Positions 1-12,005 of a DNA stretch of 64,000 nt are shown piece by piece. The notes beneath the pieces are model-generated. The model was not told where the DNA came from. It saw only the letters and a program-made list of their open reading frames with translations, and made no database searches. The position numbers and the translations under genes were made by a program. Within the stretch, counting starts at the first letter, position 1, and each line of letters starts with the position of its first letter. The DNA is from Hermatobates lingyangjiaoensis (taxonomy: Eukaryota > Arthropoda > Insecta > Hemiptera > Hermatobatidae): the NCBI GenBank assembly GCA_026182355.1, contig JAPFBL010000003.1:2195001-2259000 (forward strand), read 5' to 3'.

Positions 1-125
1 GACGTTGATTATATAAGAAAATAAACAGATAGTTAAGTTAACAGGTGAACATATCAATAGCGCACATGAGATATGAGCATATATAAATATATCGCATCTC
101 CGTCCTTTCCAAAGAGGTTTCTACC

Positions 126-245
126 TTGGATTTTCCCATTCGGGATTTTTCGGGATTTCGATTTTCGGGATTTTGACCATTCGGGATTTTGATACATTCG
201 GGATTTTAAATTTCGGGATTTCGACATTCGGGATTATGATCGGAA
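126..245. repeat. Minisatellite with TTCGGGATTTT core
   Basis: The core TTCGGGATTT(T) recurs about seven times at irregular spacing of roughly 11-20 bases, with short A/T or GAC spacers between copies. The repeat keeps both strands open for nearly 100 codons, which explains the Ile-Pro-Lys-rich and Phe-Gly-Ile-rich translations here. They are low-complexity by-products, not proteins. Confidence is high that this is a short degenerate tandem array. Confidence 0.8.
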
Positions 246-3200
246 CCCCTTTAAAACATACTGTGAAAGAGGGAAATGACCTTGTCTTCTTCAAGACAGA
301 CTCACATTCAAATAAATTTCCTTTCCGAAATGTTACTTTTTTATGTCTAGAGCTCCTTTCGAAAAAGCGGATACTAACATATAGTACAATAGAAGCATTG
401 ATGAAAAGAATGGTCAAGTCTCATATCGAGTAGATCACCTGAATGGGAGGATGGACTCGAAAGTTTAGACGATTTTACACATTTTTGTAATGTAAAAGAG
501 TTAAAATAATCGAGCAATACTGTCAAAGAAGTTCGTTATAATACTGTAGTTAAGCAATAATTTTACTTGGAAGTAATTATGAAAACGTACGCATCCTTTG
601 TTGATCCACATAGCGTCATTGTCCTTTGTTATTGAAAAAGCTGGAAGTGCTATAACCGATTTCATATAGAACCACCCACTGCTGTCACCACGTTATAACT
701 CGAAAGAACACCCACAAGTTACGTAATTGTTTTCTAAGAAACATTGGGTTTAATTATAGCACTGACACATCAACCGAACACCACTACTAATTAGACTAAT
801 TAGTCTTCACGTGGGCCAGCTTTTGGGACCCCAAAGCATGTAATTTCCTTAAAACCTCGAGATCACTATACTTTATTTATAGCAAAGAAAAAATTTCAGT
901 GGTCTCTTAGGAAGCTTATTTTCATCATATCCTCAAAACTTTGCTCCATATTCCATAAGTCCCTTGGAATCCAAGGGGAAAATACATAATTTAGAATAAT
1001 GACTCTTATATGAAAACTAAATCTAATCTAAATCTAAAATAAATCTAAACTAAAAACGAATCTAAAAAAAAAGTTATACACAATTTATTAATACCTTTAA
1101 AAATTGTAAAAAAATATTAAGTGTATTTGAATTTCTGAAATATAGAAGTTATTTTATTATTTAATTTGTGTGTAATATTACTGTAATATGTTAGAAGAAT
1201 GGAGATTATGGATTCCGTTCCGAAACTGGAAACCCCGAGGTTCAACATGCTGTATGAATAGACTCCTACAGCTAGAAATCAAAGAGTTCAAAAAAGCTGA
1301 ATTATAGGGGTTAAGAAAGCTTGAACCTAACAATAAAAAAAAACCTAGATGCTCAGAAAGGTAGTAGTCAACAGGGAGGCTAGAGACCCAGCAAAGTAGA
1401 TCAATACACACTCAAAAAGCTCAGGGCTGTTAGGCATGGACAAATTCAAACGACTGTCGTAGTTCAAAGATTAGAAAAGAAATAAAAACAAGAATACTGC
1501 AATGATTCAGAAAGACACTTATTTTAATTTAATTGATTCTGATAAATTAATAATTCTTTGATATTATCCTAAATAAATGATATCTCAAGTTTCAAATTAT
1601 TCTTCAGGTACTAATTAATTACTTGGAGCTTTTAGCAAACTACTAAATACTTATGTTCAGAAACGATTCAATTAACCAGGTTATACATAAACAAATATAT
1701 TAAATATGTGAAATATATGATAAACCGATTAACATCATTCGAAAGGTAATATTCATCTGAATATTTTAGAGTGTCTAGCTGTATGCGTTTTAAGTAGTTG
1801 AAACTTTAAACCGTATAGATCTTGAAACAAAATATATATTATTTAATAACTTTAAAGGAAACTGTAAAGTACTGAATGAAAATTGATTTCGAGAATGGAA
1901 ATTTTCCGCTAAGGACTCCCTTAATTCGAAAAAACAGTTTACCAACTTAAAAGAAACTTATATTCCAGAATAAATATAGTCTTAGAAATGTTTGGTGGGA
2001 TGCATGGTGTTAGTTTTTCCAACATGAAGGCTTACAGGCTTTCATCTTTAGAAAGCATTGGAAGGATATGAGAGATTAATGAAATACCGGCCATCACTGT
2101 CAACTATGGAGTAATGATAGTATTGATTTCGGTAAACATATCGAAATAAAGATTTCAACGGAAATACACTATTTGAGGTCCCCAAGTGCTATAAAAAAAG
2201 ATTTCACAACACAAACGTGTGAGTATGTGCGTCTTCATATATGTGAGTAAGATATCTGAAAAACTACAACAGTTATTATTATAAAAATTTAACATTTAAG
2301 TTCCTATTAGCCCTGAGACGGAACGGAACTAATACTGTGTACTTTTGTAAAAGATACCTTGTTTGAAAAGAAATCTATTTTTTTGATTTTGATAAATATT
2401 TCACTCTTGGATTAAGTTTGGTAAATAATGTGTGTAGGTTGCGATCTGCGTAATTTTCCACTGCGAAAAGATTGAAAAGCTGTTCTGGAATGGTGTTAAA
2501 CGAACTTTTAAAGAATTCTTATTACACTGACACGGATAATAAATTTAAGGAAATAAAAAAATTGATAATATTAAACTACGGAGACAGAAATCAGAAAAAT
2601 AACAACTGTTAGGTAAATAATAAAGTTACAAAGTACAATCCTCTACTTGCGCTGTGGATGAAAAATCATGAAAGGTTTTGCCTAGATGAAATATTCCAGA
2701 GTCAGGACGCTATATGTATAACCAATATGAATTTTTTTAATTTCATACTGGTGAACTGTATGTAAATCGCTGTTTCAATTGTCTAAGTCTAAATCCATAA
2801 AGGTTATAAGTGGTCAGATATATAAAACGAAATGAATAAAATATTCAATTCAAATTGTTTTAAAAATAACTAACTGAGGAAAAAAATCTGAAATCTCACA
2901 ATCAATTAAAATATAAACGCTTTAACATATATTTGACTCCTTTTCTCTGTGATGACATCTACTTCTTCCATTTTAAAAATATATAAAAATTTAAACTTGA
3001 CGTTATTCATTTCATAGTAACATTCAACCGTCAGTGATGCCGTATTCTTACCTATGGTAGCATTCTTTTCATCACGTCACGAACTGATAATGTTTTTCGT
3101 TTGAGATTCTCTTCACGGGTGAATTAATAACTGAAGTTAATTAATAGTAATGAATTAATATCATGCAATTAATTAATAGTAATTGCTAAAAATATTTTTT

Positions 3201-3810
3201 TTTAATTTATAAGATGCATTAATTATTATTTGTAAATAACCTTTAATTATATTGTACTTAATAGAAATACTGAGACAGGAGGTCTTGCATTTTAAACAAA
3301 AACTCTGCAAATGAATTATTTTTATGTTGTTTATTTGAGGGAAGGCCAGGCAGACTACCAGTTTCTAATCAGGTGAATGACTACGCGCGGAGTTTCATAC
3401 CTGATTGTTTCACTTCCCCCCACTAATTAAAGGGAAGTGCAGTGTTATCAGGTCTCCTCCATATAAGCGAACCCTCCATTATCCTGAGTAGAGCAGGGAG
3501 CTGGAATACGAGATCCAAACTGATAACATTCTGCCAAAAGTGCTATCATTCCTTCATGTCACGGCAACAATATTTTATTAAACAGTACATTTCACAAATC
3601 ACTTAAAATACAAACACTAACCAGATGATTGCTATCATTAATCAATTACATTCCGTACATTCAAAGTGTGGTAGTGGAATATCTAAACCACTTGTTAATT
3701 AGCCTTCTTTGACTAAAAAGGAGTCATAATAGTATGGCGATTCGGCAGAGCCCACAATTTTGTCATACACAACATTTATTGGGGGTCGGGGGGGTTTTTA
3801 TAGAGTATTT
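246..3810. other. AT-rich DNA without recognised genes
   Basis: I see no open frame with recognisable protein similarity, no RNA gene and no clear transposon end. A short G-run region lies near 3780-3795. The segment around 3340-3440 is less AT-rich than its surroundings, but I could not assign it. Confidence 0.5.
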
Positions 3811-4277
3811 ATCAAATACAAATAACTAAAAACAACTGGAACACTCTACATTGACATTTATGTAATACAGGGTTTTTATAGGAGGGGGTATTTTATAATT
3901 CCGAATATTGTACAGGTAAGGAGCCAACGAGTTTACATTTTTATCAAATCTTATGTGATCCGACGAGTTAGTCATACAAGGTCCGATATTAGCACAAAAA
4001 CACCAACTAGTACACTGTCCTTGTAATATTAAATATGGATCTTTGACATATAACCATCAGTCAGGTACTCAGTACCACCAGTACCAGTATAAAAAAAAAA
4101 CTAAACTTCCAATCAAACTAATGTATATTCAATTCCATATGTAATAACATTGTCACGAAGTAGGTTTTGAAAGTCTACCAAAATTTTCTATACATTTATC
4201 GAGGATTTGGAAAATTATATCTGTAAAAGCAGCAGCCCTCTAGTTTGAATTTGTCAAAACGTAATAAGCTCCTAAAT
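3811..4277 (+). repeat. Local direct duplication, copy A
   Basis: Two blocks, 3811-3868 and 4074-4277, recur in the same order and orientation about 0.9 kb downstream with few substitutions. The sequence between the two blocks (about 205 bases here, about 123 in copy B) does not match. The pair therefore looks like copies of a dispersed repeat with a variable middle, or a tandem segmental duplication in which one interior was replaced. No coding potential is seen. Confidence 0.8.
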
Positions 4278-4754
4278 TTCCTATGCACCCCTAAAAGTGT
4301 GTGTGCTTACGAGCGTATATATATGTCTGTGGGTGTATTTGTGTATATATCTGTGTCCAAAAAAATCACGACAATTCACCATTGAAAGTTTATTTATAAG
4401 TGTATAAAAACTCCTTAAATTTGGTAAAAACATTTGTACTACAAAATTTACATCAACAATTTCTTAAAAATAACATTTGCTAAAAGAAAACAGTTTAGAG
4501 GAAATTTGCGGAAGGATTTAAATAGTGATTTGTTTAAATTTTGAGATTCGCCTGTCAGAGGTGGGAGGTCATTTATTCTACAAGGAATTACTATTATTAA
4601 GTAACTTCTCAGAAAGCCAGGGTACATATATTTTCATGTTTATGACTGACTTCAAAGTTATTTTGATGTTTAAAAATGTTAACATTAGTTAACATAATGT
4701 AATGAGGATTAACAAACGCTACTACCTTTCATTCAATTCAAACAATATAAATCG

Positions 4755-5137
4755 TTTAAATACAAATAACTAAAAACAACTGGAATACTCTACATTGACA
4801 TTTATGTAATACATTACCAAACTCCTTCAGAATAGATTAATTAACTTATATTTTATTCTTATTTAACAATTGTCTATTTCCCAATCCCAAACTTAATGTA
4901 ATCATAGTCAAGACAAGCAAGGATTACTAATAAGCAATACCAGTACCAGTATAAAAAAAAACTAAACTTCCAATCAAACTAATGTATATTCAATTCCATA
5001 TGTAATAACATTGTCACGAAGTAGGTTTTGAAAGTTTACCAACATTTTTATACATTTATCGAGGATTTGAAAAATTATATCTGTAAAAGCAGCAGTCCTC
5101 TAGTTTGCCTTTGTCAAAACGTAATAAGCTCCTAAAA
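4755..5137 (+). repeat. Local direct duplication, copy B
   Basis: Blocks 4755-4813 and 4937-5137 match the blocks of the copy at 3811-4277. Shared landmarks are the ACCAGTACCAGTAT run followed by an A-tract, TGTCACGAAGTAGG, and the end at GTAATAAGCTCCTAAA. The differences are scattered point changes, so the duplication is not brand new. Confidence 0.8.
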
Positions 5138-6243
5138 TGATAATGTTTACATCCTTAATGATATTTGTCTTTTATGAATATATTATTAAAAAGATTGTAA
5201 GAAAGGAACAACTGAATTTAATTATTTTTTATAGTTACTGTAAGTTAAGCTTAATATAAGTAAAATCAATGGTTTATTTTATCAATAGCTAAAAATTTTT
5301 TGGTATTTGATTATAATTTTCTTATCAGTCAAGCCGGGTACATAACGTAATAAAATAATATTTTAAACATGCAGTGTTATGTTTCATTAAAACATACCTA
5401 CTCATAATAATTAATATCAATATTTCGTACAACATATAAGATATTTACTTGTTTAGTAAGTATAAAATAATAATAGGAAATTTAACACCAAGCGTAATTT
5501 TAAAATGTATATGTTCTAAGAATCCTTCAAAAGTAATAAAGAACTTTTTAATAAGTTGGTAGGAAAAATGGTTAATTCATTAGTTCTCAATTTTATCTTT
5601 TAATTACAACCTAATTGGTAAAAACAATCCAACCACTGAAAACACTGACTTCACAGTAGAGATCAAAGAATATTTCAATGTAGATCCCTAAACGTTTTTT
5701 TATTGTTTATAATCAAATTACTTGATTTTTCTTTTCCTCAATTAGATATCTGGAGTTATTTTACTTCATAAATCACTTTATAAAAGTGATAATTAAAAAA
5801 CAAAAAAAATTTTGTTCGTTATTCGTTTTGTCAACATAAAAATCTGTTTATCCATAGGAACGAATATGTTTACAAGGAAGCATCAAAAATGAAATTTATA
5901 ACATCTGGTATGGCTTTTAAAATAGCCACGCAAAAAATGTAGATAACTTACAGGACCCTGGTGGCGCGGTCGACTGCACTCCAGCACCGCAAACAGATTT
6001 GATATATATAATGTACTGACCTTCTTTTAATGAACTTTTCATTTATATTCAAAATATATACAATTATTTTGGAAAAACTCTCTGTTGTGATGTATGCTGG
6101 GATGAGATATTATGGACTATGGGCATTAAAACTGAAACTGTCGTCAGGTAGGTAAAACAAAAATGAAAGTACTTACCCAAGCAGACTGGGTCACATTTCA
6201 GAACTATACCAGCACTAGATAAAAATAATAGAGCTAGAAAATT
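5138..6243. other. AT-rich DNA, nothing recognised
   Basis: There is no supported gene. A short G+C-rich patch at about 5950-5995 (GGTGGCGCGGTCGAC...CCAGCACCGC) stands out against the AT background and could be a fragment of a tRNA-derived repeat. I cannot show an A or B box in it. Confidence 0.4.
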
Positions 6244-6620
6244 GTAATACAACGTAATATAGTTCTTATGGTCAATTTATATTATTATTGTTGTTATTAT
6301 TTAAATTATTATTAGTGTTATTATTCTTATTAGTATCACCATATAATTACTCGTATTATTATACATAATTATTATAACTATTATTATTATTATTATTTTT
6401 GTTGTTATCATTATAATTATAATTATTATTAATATTATTACTATTATTATTATTAATAAGCTAAGACTTAGGATTAAGCTATTAGTTTGTAAGATACTGT
6501 ACAAAAGGGGAAAAAGCCCGGTGGCGACACTTAGTGTCCCCCGTACAGCTACCCCTGAAATCTGTAAATTGGGAGTAATCCCCAATAAAGAATTTTCATT
6601 CATTCATTCGTAATACAACG
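6244..6620 (+). mobile_element. Retroposon (LINE 3' end or SINE) with 11-bp TSD
   Basis: The 11-base sequence GTAATACAACG occurs at 6244-6254 and again at 6610-6620 and brackets a 355-base insert. The insert ends with AATAAAGAATTTT followed by tandem CATT units. A short-repeat tail of this kind is typical of 3' ends of CR1-like and related non-LTR retrotransposons. Most of its 5' two-thirds is ATT-rich microsatellite. The unique 3' part (6480-6600) has a short G+C-rich stretch. No reverse transcriptase is present, so this is a 5'-truncated LINE copy or a SINE sharing a LINE tail. The long hydrophobic frame on the minus strand is a by-product of the ATT repeat. Confidence 0.75.
6283..6465. repeat. 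(ATT)n-rich microsatellite inside the retroposon
   Basis: Imperfect ATT/GTT trinucleotide repeats run through this stretch. They lie inside the insert bounded by the GTAATACAACG duplication, so they moved or expanded with the element. Confidence 0.85.
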
Positions 6621-9402
6621 GAGTCAGGATTGGTTTAATGATAGCATCCTTGCTGTTAACACTGAAGATTAGGGTTTAGAAGTTGGGCATAACACTACAT
6701 TTTTTATATGGGAAATAAAATGTCGTATGGGTGCAGATTCTCAGAGAGGAGACCAAGCCAGTTTACGCAGTGCTAGACACTCCTTAAAAACCCTTCTCTA
6801 ATAAATTTGAAAAAGTTAATTTTTGTGTATATGAAAAAGTATATTGAAACGTTGGCGTAAGGAGTAAAGAATTTATCTTAACCAATTTTCAATATCTCGT
6901 TACTTTATTTGGTCAATGCGGTCAAAAAGTACTATTTGGTGCGTCATCCTGAGTACCACTTGACGTTCGTCCTCACACTTCACTCAGTATATCAGTATTC
7001 AATACCACAGTTACATAATGATACCAGCAACATTGGGAAAAATAAATTGTCTGTCCAGTGGAACCTTCAATGTAAGAATTCCCTATGTTCCCAACATATA
7101 CACTGTAGAAGTTGCTATTGTACGAGTATACCAAATATGTAAGAAACTCTTATTAAATGTAATAAAACCAGTACGGTAAATTTCTATGGGTTCTATTACC
7201 AGGAAATAATTTGATAATGCACTTGCATAACCAACTCTGTCACAAGAAACAGGTAAAGAAGTACAAAAAAGTTATAAAGAAAGCAATGTTATAGAACAGG
7301 GACGTGGAGTGATTTATCTGTAGTGTGATATTACAACATGAAAACTAGCAGAGCTGGTGGTGACTGAGGATTATAATCTCTAAATAGCATATTTTCTATT
7401 TGGCAGGAGGAGCAGATTTGGAAGAGGGCTGATGAATGTAATCACGGACCATTAGGACAAGTGACCACACGGCACTGTCCATCACTCGTCTTTAAATAAC
7501 CAGTCACTTTCTAAAACCAGCCAGCTAGTATCAAAACATATTTACCTGTTTGCAAATTCCAACTAACCTACACCCAAAGCGAATTTTCATTTAATAATAA
7601 ATATTTTCTGTAACAGAAAATAAGTGTAAATATCAGATCACTTATCCATAAACCCACAGCCCAGAAAATCAAACGTAGCTTAAACCGTCTAGTCTAGGTC
7701 TGTAATTCGGGTACTAGATGCAGTTTCCCGCACGGTCCAAGATTCGTCTACATGTACGAAGATTGGTACACATGTCTCGAGATCTCTTTACTACCTGTTT
7801 GGAATGTGGAGCTCACCATAAGTAAAATATAGTAACCATAAACTAAATTTGCTTCGAAATGTTGACTAATTTTTATGTTTTGAGTTTCTTTGAATCGATT
7901 TGCTATATTTGTTTGATGATTATGAGTTGATGCAAGTCGGTGGATCGGTCGGTATGTAACTAAAAGTTTGTGACTACTGCTTTTCTTGTTGTGAAACGAT
8001 AAAATTCCTCAAATGTATGGTCCTGGTTAGGAAACGATTGTATAGCTTTTTCCAATACAAACCAAGAGCCACGAACTTCATCGTGCATTAATCCCCCCCA
8101 CTCTTCTGGTGAAGGAAGTTCGAAGTTTAGTATATAAAACAAGAGTAGTATTAGAAGAGTTTTTATGATTTTAAATGATCGAAATGCTTTGAAATGGTAT
8201 TTTAAATGAAATTCAAGAGCCAATAAGGAAATCTATTTATATCCACCTGTGGTTAGTATGTTGAAAACAAATCAAGAAGAATCAAATCAGAGATCAAAGC
8301 TAACATTTTAGAAATATTTTGAACTTGAATTGAATGTTAATTAAATGTTTAAATAAAGTGGAACCATTAAACATATAAAAATCAATTCATCACATTTAAT
8401 TATTAAAGTTAATTGGGGGTATTAATTTTACAATGGCTATGCATTTTAAGTATTAATTAAACTTATAGTGAAGTAAAACAAAAAGGTAAAATAAGTTTCA
8501 TTCAAGAATAAAAATAAACAATTCTCTAACAAGAGAAACTTAAAGACAAAACCCTGCAATGTTAGCGTTTATTATGTTTATAATTAGTGGTAATTGAGAA
8601 GCTGATGATCTAAAGAGAAGAATGCCAGACGAAGCAAATCAGGCTGGTAATGGAATTACTTATCGACCAGACAGGAGTAATCGCAGTATCCTTTCAGACA
8701 GAGCTCTGCTTCAACGAGCAGCTCAGCAAATCATGGTCATGAATGTGACAGCATCAGTAGAACCTATTCAATCATCATTGTGTACCTCCATACTGAACAT
8801 CATACTCAAACAATTAACAAAGTCAGTGTTTTCCATTTCACTTTTCTATAACTCAATCTATTAACACATACACGTCAATCGTCCCACCAATGTGACCAAA
8901 TCCACGGTATAATTTTCGTTCTTAACCTGACATCAAAAACCCACATCTTACCTCTCACTACATCAAAAAAAAAGATAATAAACTTTTGCAAAACATTACA
9001 AATCTTGATTGATTCTTCTCTCATATCATCATTGAAATTGATACCATGAAATACCAAGTTATGAATTCTTATAGGCTTTTAGTGGCTTCATCAACTCTCT
9101 TCATACTTTCTAGAAGTTAAATCTTTACCTTTTAAAATGACTTTAAAATCATTTCTGTCTCACTTAGCTAAAATGTCAAAACTATTTTGTTCTGAGTCCG
9201 ACTTAAGTGCTACTGTAGTAAAAACCACATAAAAGTCAAAAGTGCTTGGTTGTAGGATTAAGGGTGGTTAACTAAGGTCCAAGGTGTTGAGGGTGTGAAG
9301 ATCGGGCACAGAACACTGGCCTAGAGTACGCGTCTATACACCTGTAACGGAAAGCTTTAATTTCTGTTGTTTAGGATAAAACTAATAAATATGAAAAAAA
9401 GC
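6621..9402. other. No recognised gene; two weak open segments
   Basis: The stretch is mostly AT-rich and unassigned. A 48-codon open run at 7960-8106 on the minus strand follows a splice-acceptor-like CTTCCTTCACCAG and ends in a stop. A plus-strand open run from 8603 to 8864 has ordinary amino-acid composition. Neither matches a family I recognise. Either could be an exon fragment, but I do not call a gene. Confidence 0.35.
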
Positions 9403-9641
9403 GGAGTATATCAACTAAAACGTATAAATTGTAAATAAATATGCATAGGACAAACGGTAAGAACCCTAAACTAAGGTTTAAAGAACATATTAACTATATT
9501 TATCTAAACAATACAAAGAAATCTAAAAAAACGCAAATCACCCAACAGAATGAACCTGACAAATTAGGAAATTCAATGGACTTAATAAAAACAGGACAGA
9601 AAGGACAAAGACTCAATATAACAGAAGAATTAGAAATGTAA
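9403..9641 (+). pseudogene. Penelope-like element, C-terminal GIY-YIG endonuclease remnant
   Basis: Translated in frames that shift once near 9475, this stretch gives GVYQLK, then IGQT, then RFKEHINYI, and closes with GQKGQRLNITEELEM. That succession (GIY-like start, YIGQT-like motif, R-x-K-EH helix, hydrophobic end before the EE-LE helix) is the GIY-YIG nuclease found at the C-terminus of Penelope-like retroelements. There the nuclease nicks target DNA for the linked reverse transcriptase. In-frame stops at the equivalents of positions 12 and 22 and the frame change show that it is dead. No reverse transcriptase is visible upstream. A hammerhead-type motif lies about 230 bases downstream on the same strand, which is the expected order for the 3' end of such an element. 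Confidence 0.7.
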
Positions 9642-9873
9642 AAACATAAAGAATCGGGTTGTTAAATAAACAAAGAAATAAACCATCAAACGGTTCTTGT
9701 ATTTAAACCTATAAGAAAATTTAAACGACGACTTGACAACGACGAAATAGGGAAAAAAGTCAGAATAAATAATGTTAATAAAATTTAAAATAGTAAATAT
9801 TATTTTAAAATAATAGATAATCTAGATAGCAGTGGGTAGGTTATATGACACGAACAACGTCGACTTCGAATCA

Positions 9874-9916
9874 GTTCTTTTTGAAGATGGGTGACGCCCG
9901 AAACCGGTCAGAGAAC
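9874..9916 (+). ncRNA. Hammerhead-type ribozyme motif (Penelope-like), one core change
   Basis: Seen in order: GTTCTTT (helix I 5' side), TTGAAGA (core; the canonical first base would be C), one extra T, GGGT-GAC-GCCC (helix II), GAA, the palindrome ACCGGT (helix III), C (cleavage-site position 17), and AGAGAAC (helix I 3' side). Helix I pairs over 7 bases with one G-T wobble. The palindromic helix III has no loop, so as drawn it closes between two RNA molecules. Placement just after a Penelope-like GIY-YIG remnant fits the family. The C-to-T change at the first core base probably abolishes or weakens cleavage. Confidence 0.65.
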
Positions 9917-10656
9917 TACAGCAACAGTATAGGAGGTAAGACGGTATATTTTAAGAATACTATTAAATGAAACTCACCTCACGGAAAATTCCTCATCCTT
10001 AAGAAACTACCTACACCTCTCTTTTCTGTTCTCTCCCACAAACCATCAATCCCGATGGGTACTACTTCTGAAACAACTGGCTATGTAACTAAGAATAACA
10101 TCTCACACACTTAGACTCAGAGGTCGAAAAGGACGTAGAGAATAAATATATAATGCTAGAAAAAGACAACCAATCTTCAGAACAACTCGGTTATCGGTGA
10201 TAAAAACCCACTTCCTGACAAAATTTCAGTCCACGTTGGAGTCCATCAAAACTTAAAAGATTACCATATGTTAATGTCACGATTAAAATTGGATTACCAG
10301 TGACGATTGAGGTTCTCAAAAAGCACTTGGACCAGCATAATGATTTCACTGTCAGTGTTTGGAACACACAAAGACGAGGTGAAAAGTGTCCTCAGTGCGT
10401 CTCCTGTTTCGAGGAACATGAATACAGAAACTGCCAACAACCAAGACATGAATATCCTCTAGGGTCGTATATCCAGTTGCCTACCTTTGCGATGCTACAT
10501 CAAAAATCTCCCTAAATCCACGTAAGATGTAGCGATTCCATTATTCCAAATACCTCTTAATCATCCTCTTTTGAAAAAGGAATTTAGAGTACGTATTCAT
10601 TTAAATAATTCAGACTCTGCTAAGCCCTCTCCATCAAGGTCTTCGGGAAACTAGAG
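9917..10656. other. Unassigned; weak zinc-knuckle-like frame
   Basis: A plus-strand open run at 10300-10515 contains C-V-S-C-F-E-E-H-E-Y-R-N-C, a Cys-x2-Cys-x3-His-x4-Cys spacing. This resembles but does not match the CCHC zinc knuckle (x4 before His) of retroelement Gag/ORF1 proteins. It could be a worn ORF1 fragment. Nothing else is recognised. Confidence 0.3.
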
Positions 10657-10894
10657 TACAGTGGACCCTCGAAATTGCGGACTAATTGGGGGGATGACCG
10701 GTCCGGTCATGGTGAAAGTCCGGTCATGGAAAATGTTGCCTTACCGGTCCCTAATATAACCAAAGTTTGAATGGAAGGCATTATTTCTGTGCTGATAGTG
10801 GAAGAACTATTACATTTATGATATTTTGACCTGTCACACATAATACAGAACATGTATGCAAAGATATAAAAGGAACACAATGCAATATAATGTC

Positions 10895-10957
10895 ATGTAA
10901 ATGTACTGTACAGTACTGTACTGTATTATACTGTATACTAGTACAGTACATTTACAT
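10895..10957. repeat. 17-bp hairpin in the Tigger subterminal region
   Basis: ATGTAAATGTACTGTAC at 10895-10911 is perfectly complementary to 10941-10957. The intervening 29 bases contain further TACTGTA units. It lies between the left terminus and the transposase stop. It may be a subterminal hairpin of the element or may have arisen by TACTGTA slippage. Confidence 0.7.
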
Positions 10958-11045
10958 AAATAAAAAATATACTGAACTAAAATATTTTTATTTACCTTAT
11001 CCTAGGATGATTATGTACATATTTACATGGGGTGGACTCTTGAGA

Positions 11046-12005
11046 TTATTCAGACTCCGAGTCCAATGTGTCAATCAACATCGGGCGAAGTCTACTCGGT
11101 CCAGGGCGACCGAGGCCACTAGGTCCAGCTTGTGGTTCTGGGCTGTCTGGACTGTCTGGGTTGTCTGGACTGTGGCTTGGCCCTGGTAGAGGACGGAGAG
11201 AACGAGGGGCGAAAAAGGAGCTGATCTTGGACTGCTTGCCCCCTTTATGCTGCTCCCTAATGATAAACTCCCTTAACAAGCGCAACTGTGTGTAGTGACT
11301 CTTGGCTTTTTGTGCGCTGGAGTACTCTGTGAACTGTATAAGCCTGTCCAGATAGGTTCGGAGGTCAGACAGTTTGTGCTTTTGGACAGGTTTATCCTCC
11401 TCTTCATCACTGGTATCATCTTCTTTCTCGTCCCGCTGAAGCTCTGCTGCTATTGAGTGTGTAGTCGGTATTTCATGGCCTTGCAATCCATCACCCTCAT
11501 CCAACCAATCCTGGACATCATCGAGCCTGACATCGGTCTCCCCTCCCTTGACAAGCATCCTGTGGAAATCTCTAGCCTCATAACCATCAAATCCCTCGAA
11601 ATCATTTTCTCCCTCGTCGTCATCGTGAAGAAGGGGGTGCCAGCAGTTGGTCAGTGTAGATAGCTTCATCTCCTTCCAAGCAGATGCGAGGTTGTAAATA
11701 GCAGACCTAATATTGTAGGCCATGATATTATCCAGGGTTCTGTCACCGCGAGTGTCTTCTATCATGATGTCGCTCTCCTCCTCAAGCACCACCAACACCT
11801 CCTGCATATATTTACGGCTGTAAAGCTTCTTCAGGGCACCAATTATTCCCTGATCCATGGGCTGGATCAATGATGTGATGTTTGGGGGGAGGTACATGAC
11901 CCTGATACGCCCATCATCACTCACAAGCTGGTCTAGGCTGGGATGTGCCGGTGCATTATCCAAAAGTAAGATAGCCTTGACATCCTCAGGCTTGGTTCCT
12001 AACAC
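11046..12005 (-). pseudogene. Tigger/jerky-type transposase, C-terminal half (DDE domain)
   Basis: About 319 codons remain open on the minus strand. Visible motifs, in order, are LLLDNAPAHP (second catalytic Asp, residues about 13-22), LPPNITSLIQPMDQGII (third catalytic Asp in MDQG, about 49-54), the NCWHPLL region (about 120), an acidic linker, and a basic, Pro/Ser-rich tail. These are hallmarks of pogo/Tigger DDE transposases. The N-terminal CENP-B-like DNA-binding domains and the first catalytic Asp are missing because of the internal deletion, and no start ATG precedes the frame, so the protein cannot be active. The remaining frame has no stops, which suggests a recent insertion or recent deletion. 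It lies inside the inverted termini at 10659 and 12089. Confidence 0.9.

Noticed and set aside
1178..1411. 77-codon minus-strand frame
   Set aside because: No motif and no context. Probably chance.
5950..5995. Possible tRNA or tRNA-derived repeat
   Set aside because: GC-rich patch, but no credible A box, B box or cloverleaf could be drawn.
6301..6603. 100-codon Ile-rich minus-strand frame
   Set aside because: It translates the (ATT)n microsatellite and the retroposon tail. No protein signal.
7960..8223. 87-codon minus-strand frame with E-E-W-G-G-L-M-H-D-E
   Set aside because: The second half could be a terminal exon after CTTCCTTCACCAG, but I recognise no family and found no other exon or poly-A signal nearby.
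8603..8864. Plus-strand frame with SILSDRALLQRAAQQIMVMN
   Set aside because: Ordinary composition, yet no homology I can name and no clear splice borders. Noted within the intergenic entry only.
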